A DNA stretch of 64,000 nt from Youngiibacter multivorans (GTDB lineage Bacteria; Bacillota; Clostridia; Clostridiales; Clostridiaceae). The position numbers and the translations under genes were made by a program. Shown piece by piece: positions 34,174-42,485 of the stretch. Below the pieces are notes generated by a model. That model saw only the letters and a program-made list of their open reading frames with translations, made no database searches and was not told where the DNA came from. Where the stretch lies: NCBI RefSeq assembly GCF_017873395.1, contig NZ_JAGGKC010000011.1, positions 1 to 64,000 on the forward strand, given 5' to 3'. The stretch's first letter is position 1; each line of letters begins with the position of its first letter.

Positions 34174-34863
34174 ATGAGAAAAAGGTTTGACCAAGAGCTA
34201 GAAATACTTAACGCTGAAATAATCAAAATGGGAAGTCTCATTGAAACTGCAATTGAAACCAGCGTAAACGCACTGGTGGATCAGGATATGTCCCTTATAG
34301 AAATAGTGAATAACCTGGAAATCGAAATTGATGAGATGGAAAAAATCATTGAGAAACATTGCATGAACCTGCTAGTGCAGCAGCAGCCGGTTGCTTCGGA
34401 TTTGAGACTGATAGAAGCTGCATTGAAGCTGATCACTGACATGGAACGTATCGGAGACCATGCAGAAGACATTGCTGAAATTACGAAATTGTTCGAAAAT
34501 AAAAAATTCATAAAGAACCTGGTCCATATACCGCAGATGGCTGAGGTCACCATAAGCATGGTAAAAAGGAGCCTCGCAGCATATGTCAATAAAGATGAAA
34601 AGTTAGCTATACAGGTCTGTATCGATGATGATATTGTTGATAACCTGTTCGTTACCGTTAAAACAGAACTTATTGATATGATCCGCGAGGATTCTAACAA
34701 CGGGGAACAGGCAATCGATCTGATTATGATTGCTAAATACTTTGAAAGAATTGGAGATCATGCCCAGAACATTGCCGAATGGGTAATCTTTTCAGTGACC
34801 GGAGAACATAAGAATACGGATAATATTGGAAAGACGATTCAAGCTGGCTCCTTTGCTGAGTGA
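34174..34863 (+). CDS. phoU: PhoU, phosphate transport/signalling regulator
   Basis: 229 residues, all helical, with two PhoU repeats; metal-binding motifs ERIGDHAEDI (residue about 90) and ERIGDHAQNI (about 190) are clear. PhoU restrains PstSCAB activity and the phosphate two-component system. ATG 34174 follows GGAGG by 11 bases; a TTG at 34156 is inside the site. Last gene of the pst operon, 158 bases after pstB2. The phoPR genes are not in the window. Confidence 0.92.
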   Translation: MRKRFDQELEILNAEIIKMGSLIETAIETSVNALVDQDMSLIEIVNNLEIEIDEMEKIIEKHCMNLLVQQQPVASDLRLIEAALKLITDMERIGDHAEDIAEITKLFENKKFIKNLVHIPQMAEVTISMVKRSLAAYVNKDEKLAIQVCIDDDIVDNLFVTVKTELIDMIREDSNNGEQAIDLIMIAKYFERIGDHAQNIAEWVIFSVTGEHKNTDNIGKTIQAGSFAE

Positions 34864-34905
34864 CACTGCAATTTGAACAAATTGAATACTGTCAAATAAC
34901 ACAAA

Positions 34906-34937
34906 AAAAACAGACCATATTATGATGGTCTGTTTTT
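34906..34937 (+). terminator. terminator of the pst operon
   Basis: AAAAACAGACCAT and ATGGTCTGTTTTT form a 13-bp stem with a six-base loop and U-tract, 42 bases after phoU. Confidence 0.92.
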
Positions 34938-35082
34938 ATTGTTTAAGGCTCTTAGTGAACAGAACCTCAGCCTTACTTTCAATTTTATCCCAGCCCTGAT
35001 TAAGCTGAGTCATTTGCTTTATCCAATTACTTCAAAATATCAGCAGTCTTCATAGCAATGCTTCGTCGTGGCCTTACTGATA

Positions 35083-35508
35083 CTATTCTGGTGAATTCGT
35101 AGCAGGATAACTGAATTCCGGATAAAGGAACAGAAGCTCTGTCATTTTACTGCGATCTGCCTTGTACCAGGACTTTCCAATTCTCAACATGTCGTCCTGC
35201 ACAAGGATATCTAAAGTCTCCTCTCCTTCTACCTGTACCTTCATCGCCCATCCTGCAGGATTTCCTCCAAGCGGCGAGTATCTCAGGTCAATGGAGTTGA
35301 AGACCTTGATGAACCTTCTCATGTCATCCTTACCAGTCACATGCTTTACGGCATCCTCAGTTGCCCTGATTGACATGCTGACTGAGGTCACTTCATCTGC
35401 CTTCAGTTCCGGAGTGACTATGTTTCTGAACATGACATAAGCTACCGCTATGAGTAAAACAAGCAGCACTCCATTAATCATATTAAGCTTCCATCTCTTC
35501 AAATACAT
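35083..35508 (-). CDS. hypothetical membrane-anchored protein
   Basis: 141 residues. A short positive N-terminus (YLKRWKLN) is followed by one membrane segment (about residues 11-28, GVLLVLLIAVAYVMF) and an extracytoplasmic domain of about 110 residues that I do not recognise. The pattern SVSMSIRATEDAVKHVTGKDDMRRFIKVFNSI is similar in layout to small YcdA/DUF-type surface proteins but no family can be named. GGGGGG-like binding site ahead of the ATG. It lies between the pst terminator and nptA on the minus strand. Confidence 0.6.
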   Translation of the reverse strand: MYLKRWKLNMINGVLLVLLIAVAYVMFRNIVTPELKADEVTSVSMSIRATEDAVKHVTGKDDMRRFIKVFNSIDLRYSPLGGNPAGWAMKVQVEGEETLDILVQDDMLRIGKSWYKADRSKMTELLFLYPEFSYPATNSPE

Positions 35509-35593
35509 CACCCCCCTCTTTTAGATATGTGTTTATTATATACTATCTTTGTTACCTCTGGTGAAAGTTTCTTTGAACATTCTGCCAAAAAAA

Positions 35594-35612
35594 GGACCGC
35601 TTTACGCGGTCC
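35594..35612 (-). terminator. terminator after nptA
   Basis: GGACCGC and GCGGTCC form a 7-bp stem around TTTAC, followed on the minus strand by seven T. Confidence 0.88.
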
Positions 35613-35623
35613 ATGAATTTCAG

Positions 35624-37237
35624 CTATTCTTCATATCTGCCGAGAACTGCCTCAGCAACATTGTTCGCATGGTCTCCTACCCTTTCCATGTTGGATATCA
35701 GGTCAAGGAATAGTATTCCAGCTATAGGGGTACATTTCCCATGGGTGAGCCTTCTGATGTGCGTTTCCCTGTATTCCTTCTCAAGCTCGTCAATTCGCTT
35801 CTCGACCCTAAACATTGACTCCGCACGCTTCTTGTCGTTGTTCTTGTAGCTTTCAATAGCTATGTTAAGCGCATCAATGCAGTACGTGAACATCGACTTG
35901 AGCTCTTCGACAGCATCTTCAGTCATTTCAACGCCCTTTCGTATCTTTTCCTGAGCAAGCTCCATAATGTTCTCTGAATGGTCGCCTATCCTCTCGATAT
36001 CGTTCAGGACATGGTAGGTTGAAGCTATCCTTCCGAACTCATTGATGTCTATATCGCTTGAAGAGAGCTCCACAAGGAAGTTGGTTATTCCTTCATTAAG
36101 CTCGTTTATTGTCCTTTCGTTTCCAAATATCCTCTCTGCGTTTGACTCATCGCTCTCAAGGAATGCCTCAAATGAAAGCTTGAAGTTTTCCTTGGCTATC
36201 TCAGCCATCCTTACAGTCTCGTTGATTACCTGGCCTTCAGCTATGGAAGGTGTCTGAAGAAGCCTCTTATCCAGCCTGTCGGTGACAGATACAGTTACCT
36301 CGTCCGTTCCGATCAGCTTGTTTGCTGCTGCAATAAGCAGATTTGAGAATGGAAGAAGTATGATCGTATTAAGCACGTTAAACATGATATGAAGGTATGC
36401 TATCTGCATCATTATATTTTCAGGTGATGTGACACTTCTAACTGCTCCAATCATCAGTGTCCCTAGTGGCATAAATATAAGCGTTCCTGTTGAGTTAAAG
36501 AGAAGATGTATTACCGCTGCCTTCCTGGCGGTCTTGTTGGTTCCTATGGATGACAGGAGGGCTGTAGCGCAAGTTCCTATGTTGGCACCTAGCAGCATCG
36601 GGAATGCAACCTCCATGGTTATCTTTCCAGTTGAAGTCATCGCAAGAAGTATTCCTGTCGTTGCAGAGCTTGACTGTATTACTGCTGTAGCAACAACTCC
36701 AAGTATGAGTCCCAGATACCATTGGCTTCCAATTGAAAGTATTATCTGCTCGAATGCTGCCGATTCCTTCAGTGGAGACATGGCAACCTTCATGAGCTCC
36801 ATACCCTCCATGAGAAGACCGAATCCAAGAAGTATGCTGGCAAGGTCCCTTCTCTTCTTAGCCTTCGAGAACATGAACATTATGGCTCCGAAGAATATGG
36901 CGATTGGAACTATGGCATCCATATTCAGGGAGATTATGAATGCGGTTACAGTTGTTCCAATATTCGCTCCCATGATTATTCCGGTTGCCTGAACCAGATT
37001 CATGAGTCCTGCATTTACAAATCCTACTACCATGACCGTTGTCGCCGAACTGGACTGAATTATTCCAGTTACTATCGTACCTACCAGAACCGCACTGATC
37101 GGATTGGCAGTTACCTTTTCGAGTATGAACTTGAGCTTCGACCCCGCAGCATTTTCAAGTCCGTCTCCCATCATCTTCATTCCATAAAAGAAAAGTCCAA
37201 GACCCCCGAGCAGACCTATTATCATTTCAAAATCCAC
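35624..37237 (-). CDS. Na+/Pi cotransporter with PhoU-like domain
   Basis: 537 residues. The first 310 hold two inverted Na/Pi cotransporter repeats, each with the QSSSATT motif (GIIQSSSATTVMVVGF near residue 60 and AVIQSSSATTGILLA near 190). The last 200 residues are helical with ERIGDHSENI and ERVGDHANNV, the metal motifs of PhoU. It imports phosphate with sodium and its PhoU part probably gates it. GTG start with GGAGG seven bases upstream. A promoter with Pho-box-like repeats lies ahead of it (37285-37344). Confidence 0.92.
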   Translation of the reverse strand: MDFEMIIGLLGGLGLFFYGMKMMGDGLENAAGSKLKFILEKVTANPISAVLVGTIVTGIIQSSSATTVMVVGFVNAGLMNLVQATGIIMGANIGTTVTAFIISLNMDAIVPIAIFFGAIMFMFSKAKKRRDLASILLGFGLLMEGMELMKVAMSPLKESAAFEQIILSIGSQWYLGLILGVVATAVIQSSSATTGILLAMTSTGKITMEVAFPMLLGANIGTCATALLSSIGTNKTARKAAVIHLLFNSTGTLIFMPLGTLMIGAVRSVTSPENIMMQIAYLHIMFNVLNTIILLPFSNLLIAAANKLIGTDEVTVSVTDRLDKRLLQTPSIAEGQVINETVRMAEIAKENFKLSFEAFLESDESNAERIFGNERTINELNEGITNFLVELSSSDIDINEFGRIASTYHVLNDIERIGDHSENIMELAQEKIRKGVEMTEDAVEELKSMFTYCIDALNIAIESYKNNDKKRAESMFRVEKRIDELEKEYRETHIRRLTHGKCTPIAGILFLDLISNMERVGDHANNVAEAVLGRYEE

Positions 37238-37284
37238 AATTATTCCTCCGTTTACAGAAAACTACACATGTAAGTCCAGTTAAC

Positions 37285-37344
37285 ATGATACAGGAATCTT
37301 CACCAATTGTTAATGGAGTGTAATGTGAATTAACATAGATTTAA
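37285..37344 (-). promoter_or_regulatory. nptA promoter with Pho-box-like repeats
   Basis: On the minus strand TTAACA (37308-37313), 17 bases, TATCAT (37285-37290). Upstream of and including the -35 are four related hexamers TTAAAT, TTAATT, TTACAC and TTAACA at 10-11-bp steps, the spacing of Gram-positive PhoP boxes. PhoP control is inferred. Confidence 0.5.
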
Positions 37345-37361
37345 CGTTTGAAACGATAAAA

Positions 37362-37390
37362 GCAGGATCCTTTAAATTAAAGGACCCTGC
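37362..37390 (-). terminator. terminator after the aldolase gene
   Basis: GCAGGATCCTTT and AAAGGACCCTGC form a 12-bp stem with one mismatch around AAATT, followed on the minus strand by TTTTATCG. Confidence 0.85.
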
Positions 37391-37422
37391 TGCATACATT
37401 TTATTTTGGGCCTTGTTCCAGC

Positions 37423-38079
37423 CTATCCAATGGATTCGCCATCACAGTTGAAAACCTCAATCGCAGAGAGTGCTGCGTCCTTGTCCATCATGAGCTTGAA
37501 TATAGATAGCGGTGCCGTGCAGGTATGCGCACCTGCATTCAGGGCATCCGTTACCTGAGAAGCTTCCTTGAAGCTAGCTGCCAGAATCTTAGTAGTAAGT
37601 CCCCTTTCATCGATGAAAGATCGCATCCTGCTAATCTCATCGTACGGGTTGAGGCCGCAGTTCTTCATCCTGTTGACATAGGGCGCCAGGTAGTCACATC
37701 CGGCTATGGAGCTCAGTATTGCCTGGTCTGCCGAATAGATTGCCGTGCCGAGTATCACGGTTTCCGGGTCATGTTCCTTGATGCGCCTTACAAGCTCCAG
37801 TCCCATGAAGCTCATCGGGGTCTTTATTCCAATCGCTTTACCCTTCGAAATCCCATAATCATAAAGCTTAAGATAGTCCGCATACAGTTCTTCAGTATCG
37901 CGGCCTACTACCTGAACAAAAAGCATTCCGGGCCCAAGCTCGAGAATGTCATCAAGCTGATTGAAGCGCGGCTTGTTTCCCTTCCTCAAAATCGTGGGAT
38001 TCGTGGTTACTCCCTTGATTATTCCAGTCTTCAGCGCTTCCTTTATCTCATTTATGTTTGCGGTATCTATGAACATCAT
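37423..38079 (-). CDS. fructose-6-phosphate aldolase / transaldolase-like protein
   Basis: 218 residues, the short FSA/TalC type of the transaldolase family. The Schiff-base lysine is Lys86 in IGIKTPMSF; KGVTTNPTIL near residue 23 and LAPYVNR near 135 (with the FSA-type Tyr) are present. Such enzymes cleave fructose 6-phosphate or a 1-deoxy analogue to dihydroxyacetone or hydroxyacetone plus glyceraldehyde 3-phosphate. It follows the glycyl-radical enzyme by 29 bases and is co-transcribed with it, the same association as ybiW/fsaA and pflD/fsaB in E. coli. Substrate is not proven. Confidence 0.87.
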   Translation of the reverse strand: MMFIDTANINEIKEALKTGIIKGVTTNPTILRKGNKPRFNQLDDILELGPGMLFVQVVGRDTEELYADYLKLYDYGISKGKAIGIKTPMSFMGLELVRRIKEHDPETVILGTAIYSADQAILSSIAGCDYLAPYVNRMKNCGLNPYDEISRMRSFIDERGLTTKILAASFKEASQVTDALNAGAHTCTAPLSIFKLMMDKDAALSAIEVFNCDGESIG

Positions 38080-38108
38080 GATCCTTCCTTTTCCAATTAA
38101 TTCTTTTC

Positions 38109-40517
38109 TCAGATTATCTGCTCGGTCCTCTCGATAATGTCGTCCTGTGTCTTCCTTGACAGAACATTGAAGAACGCTGAATATCCTGCAACCCTTACTA
38201 TAAGGTCCCTGTGCTTTTCAGGATGCTGCTGGGCTTCCCTCATGGTATCTCTTGAAACCACATTGTACTGGACATGGAAGCCATCCAGCCTGTTGAAGAA
38301 CGTCCTCAGCATCATGATAAGCTTCATCTTGTCCTCTTCCGACTGGAGTGTCTGCGGATTTACCTTCTGGTTAAGAAGCACACCTCCTGTGATTTCCTTT
38401 GTTGGAAGCTTCGAGACAGACTTGAATACTGCAGTCGGGCCGCTTCTGTCAGCATTATGGCATGGTGCGCAGCCTTCAGCCAGAGGTTCGCCAGCCATCC
38501 TTCCATCCGGAGTTGCAAGCGTACCCAGCCCCTGACCGATATTTGCTGAAATCGAGGATGTTCCTGCGTAATAGTTGCCGCCAATGGGTCCTCTTCCAAA
38601 TCTCGTGTTGTGGTATTTCTTCATCTCCCTGATATGCATGTCGTAAGCTTCTCTTATAAGCAAATCCACATAATCATCATCATTGCCATATTTGGGAGGT
38701 ACCTCGCTCATTATCCTTCTGATTCTCTCGCCTTCAGACCCTTCATAGTTGTTCATCATGGCACTCCAAAGCTCCTGAGGAGTTACAAGCCGCTCGTCAA
38801 AGACGCACTTTTTGATAGCGGACAGTGAATCTGCTAGATTTGCGATTCCCACCTGGAGGTCTGAAATCATGTCGTATACAGCTCCGCCCTCTTTAAGGCT
38901 AAGCCCCCTGTCAATGCAGTCATCAACAAGCGCGGAACACAGTACATCCATGGTATTTAGCTCAAGTGTCCTGTCGACTGCAGCATCAATTATGACCTGC
39001 TCTTTCGTGAACTGGGTGATGGTCCTGTCCCATGCAGCCATTACCTCATCAAAGGACTTGAATCCAGTAAACTTGCCTGCGCCTTCCATAAGATATGAGC
39101 CTGATTTGGGATCGACTCCATCATTCATCGCTATAAGGAGCGTCTTCGGATAATTGAGGAAGCTCATGCCTGTGCATCTGTATCCCCATTTCCCGGGTAC
39201 TCCGACCTCAACACAGCCTATTGCACTGTAGTTGTAGGCATCCTCTCGTGAAACGCCCTTCTCGATTAGTGAGGGTATTATGACCTCATCAGAATTGAAT
39301 GCCGGCATTCCGGTACCAAGCTTCATAAGCTCTATTGCCTCGTTCATGAACCTGCTGTCAAGGCCCCTGTGATATCGTACCGTCAGATTCGGCTGAGGCA
39401 GATGTACCTTAGCATCAGACTTGAGAATCAGGTAACTGAGCTCATTCACGGCGTCCTTTCCATCAGGAGTCTGTCCCCCAATCGTTACATTCTGATATAG
39501 CGGGCTTCCTGCGGAATACTGGGTATGGCTCCAGGACCTTATCTTATTGATGGTATATGTCTTTATCCAGAGGTTCGTCAGCAGCTCACAGGCTTCGTCC
39601 TCAGTAGTTCTGCCTTTCCTGAGGTCATCCATGTAGAAGTCGTAGAGATACTGGTCCATCCTTCCATACGAGAGGGAATGTCCGTTGCTCTCTATCTGAA
39701 GCACGAGGTGGACCAGCCATATGGACTGGACTGCCTCATAGAAGCTGTCAGCCTTGCTGTAAGGGACCTTCTTCAGGGTACTGGACATCTTTTCCAGCTC
39801 CGCCTTCCTCACCGGATCCGTCGTACCTGCCGCCATTTCAGAGGCAAGAAGTGAATACCTTCCGGCAAGCTTGGTGACAGCATCGATTGTTATCAGGATA
39901 CCCTTGTAGAAATGCATTTTCTCCTGGTTGCGATAATCGGTCAGGTCCAGCTTCAGCATGGCCTCTCTAGTCTGGTCCTTGAAGCTTTCAAGCCCTTCCC
40001 TTATTATCCTCCCATAATTCACTGCGATATGTGCGTCTCCTGAAGTGATGTTCCCTTCAGCCTTTATGATCCCAAGATCATAGAACAGACGGCTCTCATC
40101 AGGCATCCCCGCAAGAGCCTTCTCCTTGATCGTCTTCCCTTTCCAGATGGGTGCAATGTCCCTCAGTATCTGCTTGTTCTCCTCTGTTATATGGAATACA
40201 TCGCCATCACGCTTGTCAAACTGGTCAAGCTCATCGATGACCCAGTCCATTGCATATTCAGGGAATATTGGTGCTGCACAATTGGATGATGCCTGGTTTC
40301 CGGCAATCAGTGTCTCATCCTCAATATAGATGGTCATGTTGTCAAGGATTGTCTCAAGCATCCTTGCACGTTTTATCGCAAGGGGCTGCGCGGCATACCT
40401 TTCGTACGCTTCAGTAGTGCTGACCGCCCTCTCGACACAAACCCATCTTTTAGATTCAAGGACATTTTCACGATACCTGTTCATCCTTGCTGTCAGTTCA
40501 CCAAAATATCTGCTCAT
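38109..40517 (-). CDS. glycyl radical enzyme, dehydratase/lyase type (PflD/YbiW-like)
   Basis: 802 residues. The radical glycine is Gly778 in RVAGYSAFF, 25 residues from the end; the thiyl cysteine is Cys435 in AIGCVEVGVPG with Glu437 two residues on. A single GCVE motif rather than the Cys-Cys of true pyruvate formate-lyase says that it is a dehydratase-like or C-O lyase family member, not formate-producing. It is oxygen sensitive and needs the activase encoded divergently at 41461. GGGAGG site before ATG. With the FSA-type aldolase downstream it may act on a sugar derivative such as 1,5-anhydroglucitol 6-phosphate; glycerol/propanediol dehydration is the alternative. Confidence 0.88.
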   Translation of the reverse strand: MSRYFGELTARMNRYRENVLESKRWVCVERAVSTTEAYERYAAQPLAIKRARMLETILDNMTIYIEDETLIAGNQASSNCAAPIFPEYAMDWVIDELDQFDKRDGDVFHITEENKQILRDIAPIWKGKTIKEKALAGMPDESRLFYDLGIIKAEGNITSGDAHIAVNYGRIIREGLESFKDQTREAMLKLDLTDYRNQEKMHFYKGILITIDAVTKLAGRYSLLASEMAAGTTDPVRKAELEKMSSTLKKVPYSKADSFYEAVQSIWLVHLVLQIESNGHSLSYGRMDQYLYDFYMDDLRKGRTTEDEACELLTNLWIKTYTINKIRSWSHTQYSAGSPLYQNVTIGGQTPDGKDAVNELSYLILKSDAKVHLPQPNLTVRYHRGLDSRFMNEAIELMKLGTGMPAFNSDEVIIPSLIEKGVSREDAYNYSAIGCVEVGVPGKWGYRCTGMSFLNYPKTLLIAMNDGVDPKSGSYLMEGAGKFTGFKSFDEVMAAWDRTITQFTKEQVIIDAAVDRTLELNTMDVLCSALVDDCIDRGLSLKEGGAVYDMISDLQVGIANLADSLSAIKKCVFDERLVTPQELWSAMMNNYEGSEGERIRRIMSEVPPKYGNDDDYVDLLIREAYDMHIREMKKYHNTRFGRGPIGGNYYAGTSSISANIGQGLGTLATPDGRMAGEPLAEGCAPCHNADRSGPTAVFKSVSKLPTKEITGGVLLNQKVNPQTLQSEEDKMKLIMMLRTFFNRLDGFHVQYNVVSRDTMREAQQHPEKHRDLIVRVAGYSAFFNVLSRKTQDDIIERTEQII

Positions 40518-40545
40518 TTTTTCCTCCCATTCTTAACTTTAAAGC

Positions 40546-41292
40546 CTACTTTGCTACAACCACGCTTATACCATGCATCATAAGCTCATCCGCTACTTCT
40601 CTGCTTATGCCATTATCTGTAACTACAGTACTTATCTCATCGAAGGAGAACTGATGCACGAGTCCGCTGGACCCGAACTTTTCAGAGTCTGTCAGAACTA
40701 TTACTTTTTTCGCGCTTTCTGCCATGCTCCTTACAGTATCTGTCCTAACCTGGTCCCTGCCTGTGAATCCTGAATTTTTGTCAAAGCCGTCAGTCCCAAC
40801 AAAGAGCTTGTCAACCTTGAACTGTCCTGCACATAGCTTCGTCATTGGCCCGGTGTTTACCTGGGATTCCCTCTGGAATTCCCCTCCCAGCAGCGTCACA
40901 TTTATTCCTCTGGAGTCCCTTATGAAGTTAGCTATGAATACTGAATTTGTGATAATCCTTCCAAATCCCTTTTTCCTGGATATCTCCTCCGCAAGGAGCG
41001 CACAGCAGGACCCTGATTCTATCATCACGGTTTCTCCCTCCTGTATCATCTCGGCAGCCCTTTCTGCGATCATTCTTTTTGTTGAATAGTTCCTTGCAAG
41101 CCTGTTAGCGAGATCATCCGCATTTAGCACAACTGCAAATCCATGTTCTCTGCCAATGAGGCCCTTGGCCTCGAGCTGGTCAAGATCCTTCCTGATGGTG
41201 ACCTGCGATACATTGGTCCTCCTGGAAAGGTCAGCCACAGATACCTTTCCTTCCTTTGTGATGATGTTCAAAAGTTCGATTTCCCTGGACAT
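40546..41292 (-). CDS. DeoR-family regulator
   Basis: 248 residues. N-terminal HTH (residues 1-55: ELLNIITKEGKVSVADLSRRTNVSQVTIRKDLDQLEAKGLI) and a C-terminal sugar-phosphate sensing domain with MIESGSCCALLAEEI, LLGGEFQRES and LFVGTDGFD. DeoR proteins usually respond to sugar phosphates. It is 28 bases ahead of the glycyl radical enzyme gene in the same direction and divergent from the activase, so it probably controls both. Repeats in the divergent region (41335-41376) are candidate sites. Confidence 0.9.
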   Translation of the reverse strand: MSREIELLNIITKEGKVSVADLSRRTNVSQVTIRKDLDQLEAKGLIGREHGFAVVLNADDLANRLARNYSTKRMIAERAAEMIQEGETVMIESGSCCALLAEEISRKKGFGRIITNSVFIANFIRDSRGINVTLLGGEFQRESQVNTGPMTKLCAGQFKVDKLFVGTDGFDKNSGFTGRDQVRTDTVRSMAESAKKVIVLTDSEKFGSSGLVHQFSFDEISTVVTDNGISREVADELMMHGISVVVAK

Positions 41293-41334
41293 GTTCTCAT
41301 CTCCAAACTCTTATTACTACGCTTCAAATTATAC

Positions 41335-41376
41335 CTTTCACTTTCGTAAGTGTCAATAATTACTTTCATTCGTAAG
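41335..41376. promoter_or_regulatory. candidate DeoR operator
   Basis: CTTTCACTTTCGTAAG (41335-41350) and CTTTCATTCGTAAG (41363-41376) are two similar copies in the DeoR/activase divergent region. The TTTC-n-TTCG layout resembles known DeoR/GlpR sites. Confidence 0.5.
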
Positions 41377-41460
41377 TTTTTTTATTCTTTTTGAAATTTA
41401 TCTCTTCAATTTGCATCTAAATTCTGATATGCTTAATACATCGAGGCAAGGAGGAACCAA

Positions 41461-42399
41461 ATGAGCAGAAAAGGAATGGTATTCAATATTCAATGGTTCA
41501 GCATTCATGACGGACCAGGTATCCGTACTGCGGTTTTCCTAAAAGGATGTCCGCTTCACTGCCCATGGTGTTCCAATCCTGAATCTCAATCGAAGGATAT
41601 CCAGCTTACCTGGGACAGAAAAAAATGCATCAGCTGCGGAGCCTGTATAAGCGCCTGCAATTTTGACGCAATACATATGATTGAGGCGAAGGATCTGAGC
41701 CAAGAAGCTTCATCAAAGAAAATCATCATGATAGACGGAAACAGATGCACCGCATGCATGATGTGCAAGAACGCCTGTCCAAAAGGTGCAATAGCATATG
41801 AGGGATACTATAGGACCGTTGATGAGGTCATGGACATAGTAATGAAGGATGAGCCATTCTATCTTGAATCAGGAGGCGGAATCACTCTTACAGGAGGAGA
41901 AGTGCTCTCCCAGCCGGAATTTGCAGCTGAGCTGCTCAAGACTGCGAAGTTAAAAGGCCTCCATACTACAATAGAGACAACCTGCTTCGGACCTAAAGAG
42001 AAATTCATGGCCCTACTGATTCATCTTGACCTTCTGCTTTGCGACATAAAGCATTGGGACAGCGAGAAGCATGAGAAGGTTACCGGAGTGCCTCTGGGAC
42101 AGATATACGATAACATCAGAAGCGCGCTCCAGATACCGGGTCTTGATATAATTGGAAGAATCCCAGTGATTCCAGGATTCAACTATACGATCCACGATGC
42201 TGAAAAAATGAGCGAAGCTATCAGCGGACTTGGAATAAGTAAAATCCACCTCCTCAGATATCATAGCTTCGGTGAAAACAAGTATGAGCTGCTTAACCGT
42301 GAATACCTGATGAAGGGCACGGATTCAATACAGAAGGATGATCCTTTTTTCTTAGAGTATGCGGATGTGTACAGGCAGTCAGGACTGCAAGTGCTGTAA
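41461..42399 (+). CDS. glycyl radical enzyme activase (radical SAM)
   Basis: 312 residues. Radical SAM cysteines are Cys30, Cys34 and Cys37 (GCPLHCPWCSNPE), followed by a ferredoxin insert with Cys56-59-62-66 and Cys96-99-102-106, as in the activases of dehydratase-type glycyl radical enzymes. It cuts S-adenosylmethionine to make the glycyl radical on the partner enzyme. AAGGAGG six bases before ATG. It is divergent from the DeoR-GRE-aldolase operon, which is unusual: most activases lie next to and in line with their target. Confidence 0.92.
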   Translation: MSRKGMVFNIQWFSIHDGPGIRTAVFLKGCPLHCPWCSNPESQSKDIQLTWDRKKCISCGACISACNFDAIHMIEAKDLSQEASSKKIIMIDGNRCTACMMCKNACPKGAIAYEGYYRTVDEVMDIVMKDEPFYLESGGGITLTGGEVLSQPEFAAELLKTAKLKGLHTTIETTCFGPKEKFMALLIHLDLLLCDIKHWDSEKHEKVTGVPLGQIYDNIRSALQIPGLDIIGRIPVIPGFNYTIHDAEKMSEAISGLGISKIHLLRYHSFGENKYELLNREYLMKGTDSIQKDDPFFLEYADVYRQSGLQVL

Positions 42400-42413
42400 A
42401 TTGAGAGACTGCA

Positions 42414-42444
42414 AAACCCCGAAGCCAAAGAGGCTTCGGGGTTT
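42414..42444. terminator. bidirectional terminator between activase and PHP genes
   Basis: AAACCCCGAAGCC and GGCTTCGGGGTTT form a 13-bp stem with a five-base loop between convergent genes. Confidence 0.92.
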
Positions 42445-42485
42445 GCTCATAACGTATTTTTATTTGGTTAGAAACCGGGAAAGGG

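Noticed and set aside
34940..35082. Possible gene remnant after the pst terminator (a frame ending AMKTADILK on the minus strand).
   Set aside because: Too short and no family recognised.
38109..40517. Pyruvate formate-lyase (formate acetyltransferase).
   Set aside because: True PFL has two adjacent catalytic cysteines; this protein has the single GCVE motif of the dehydratase/lyase branch.
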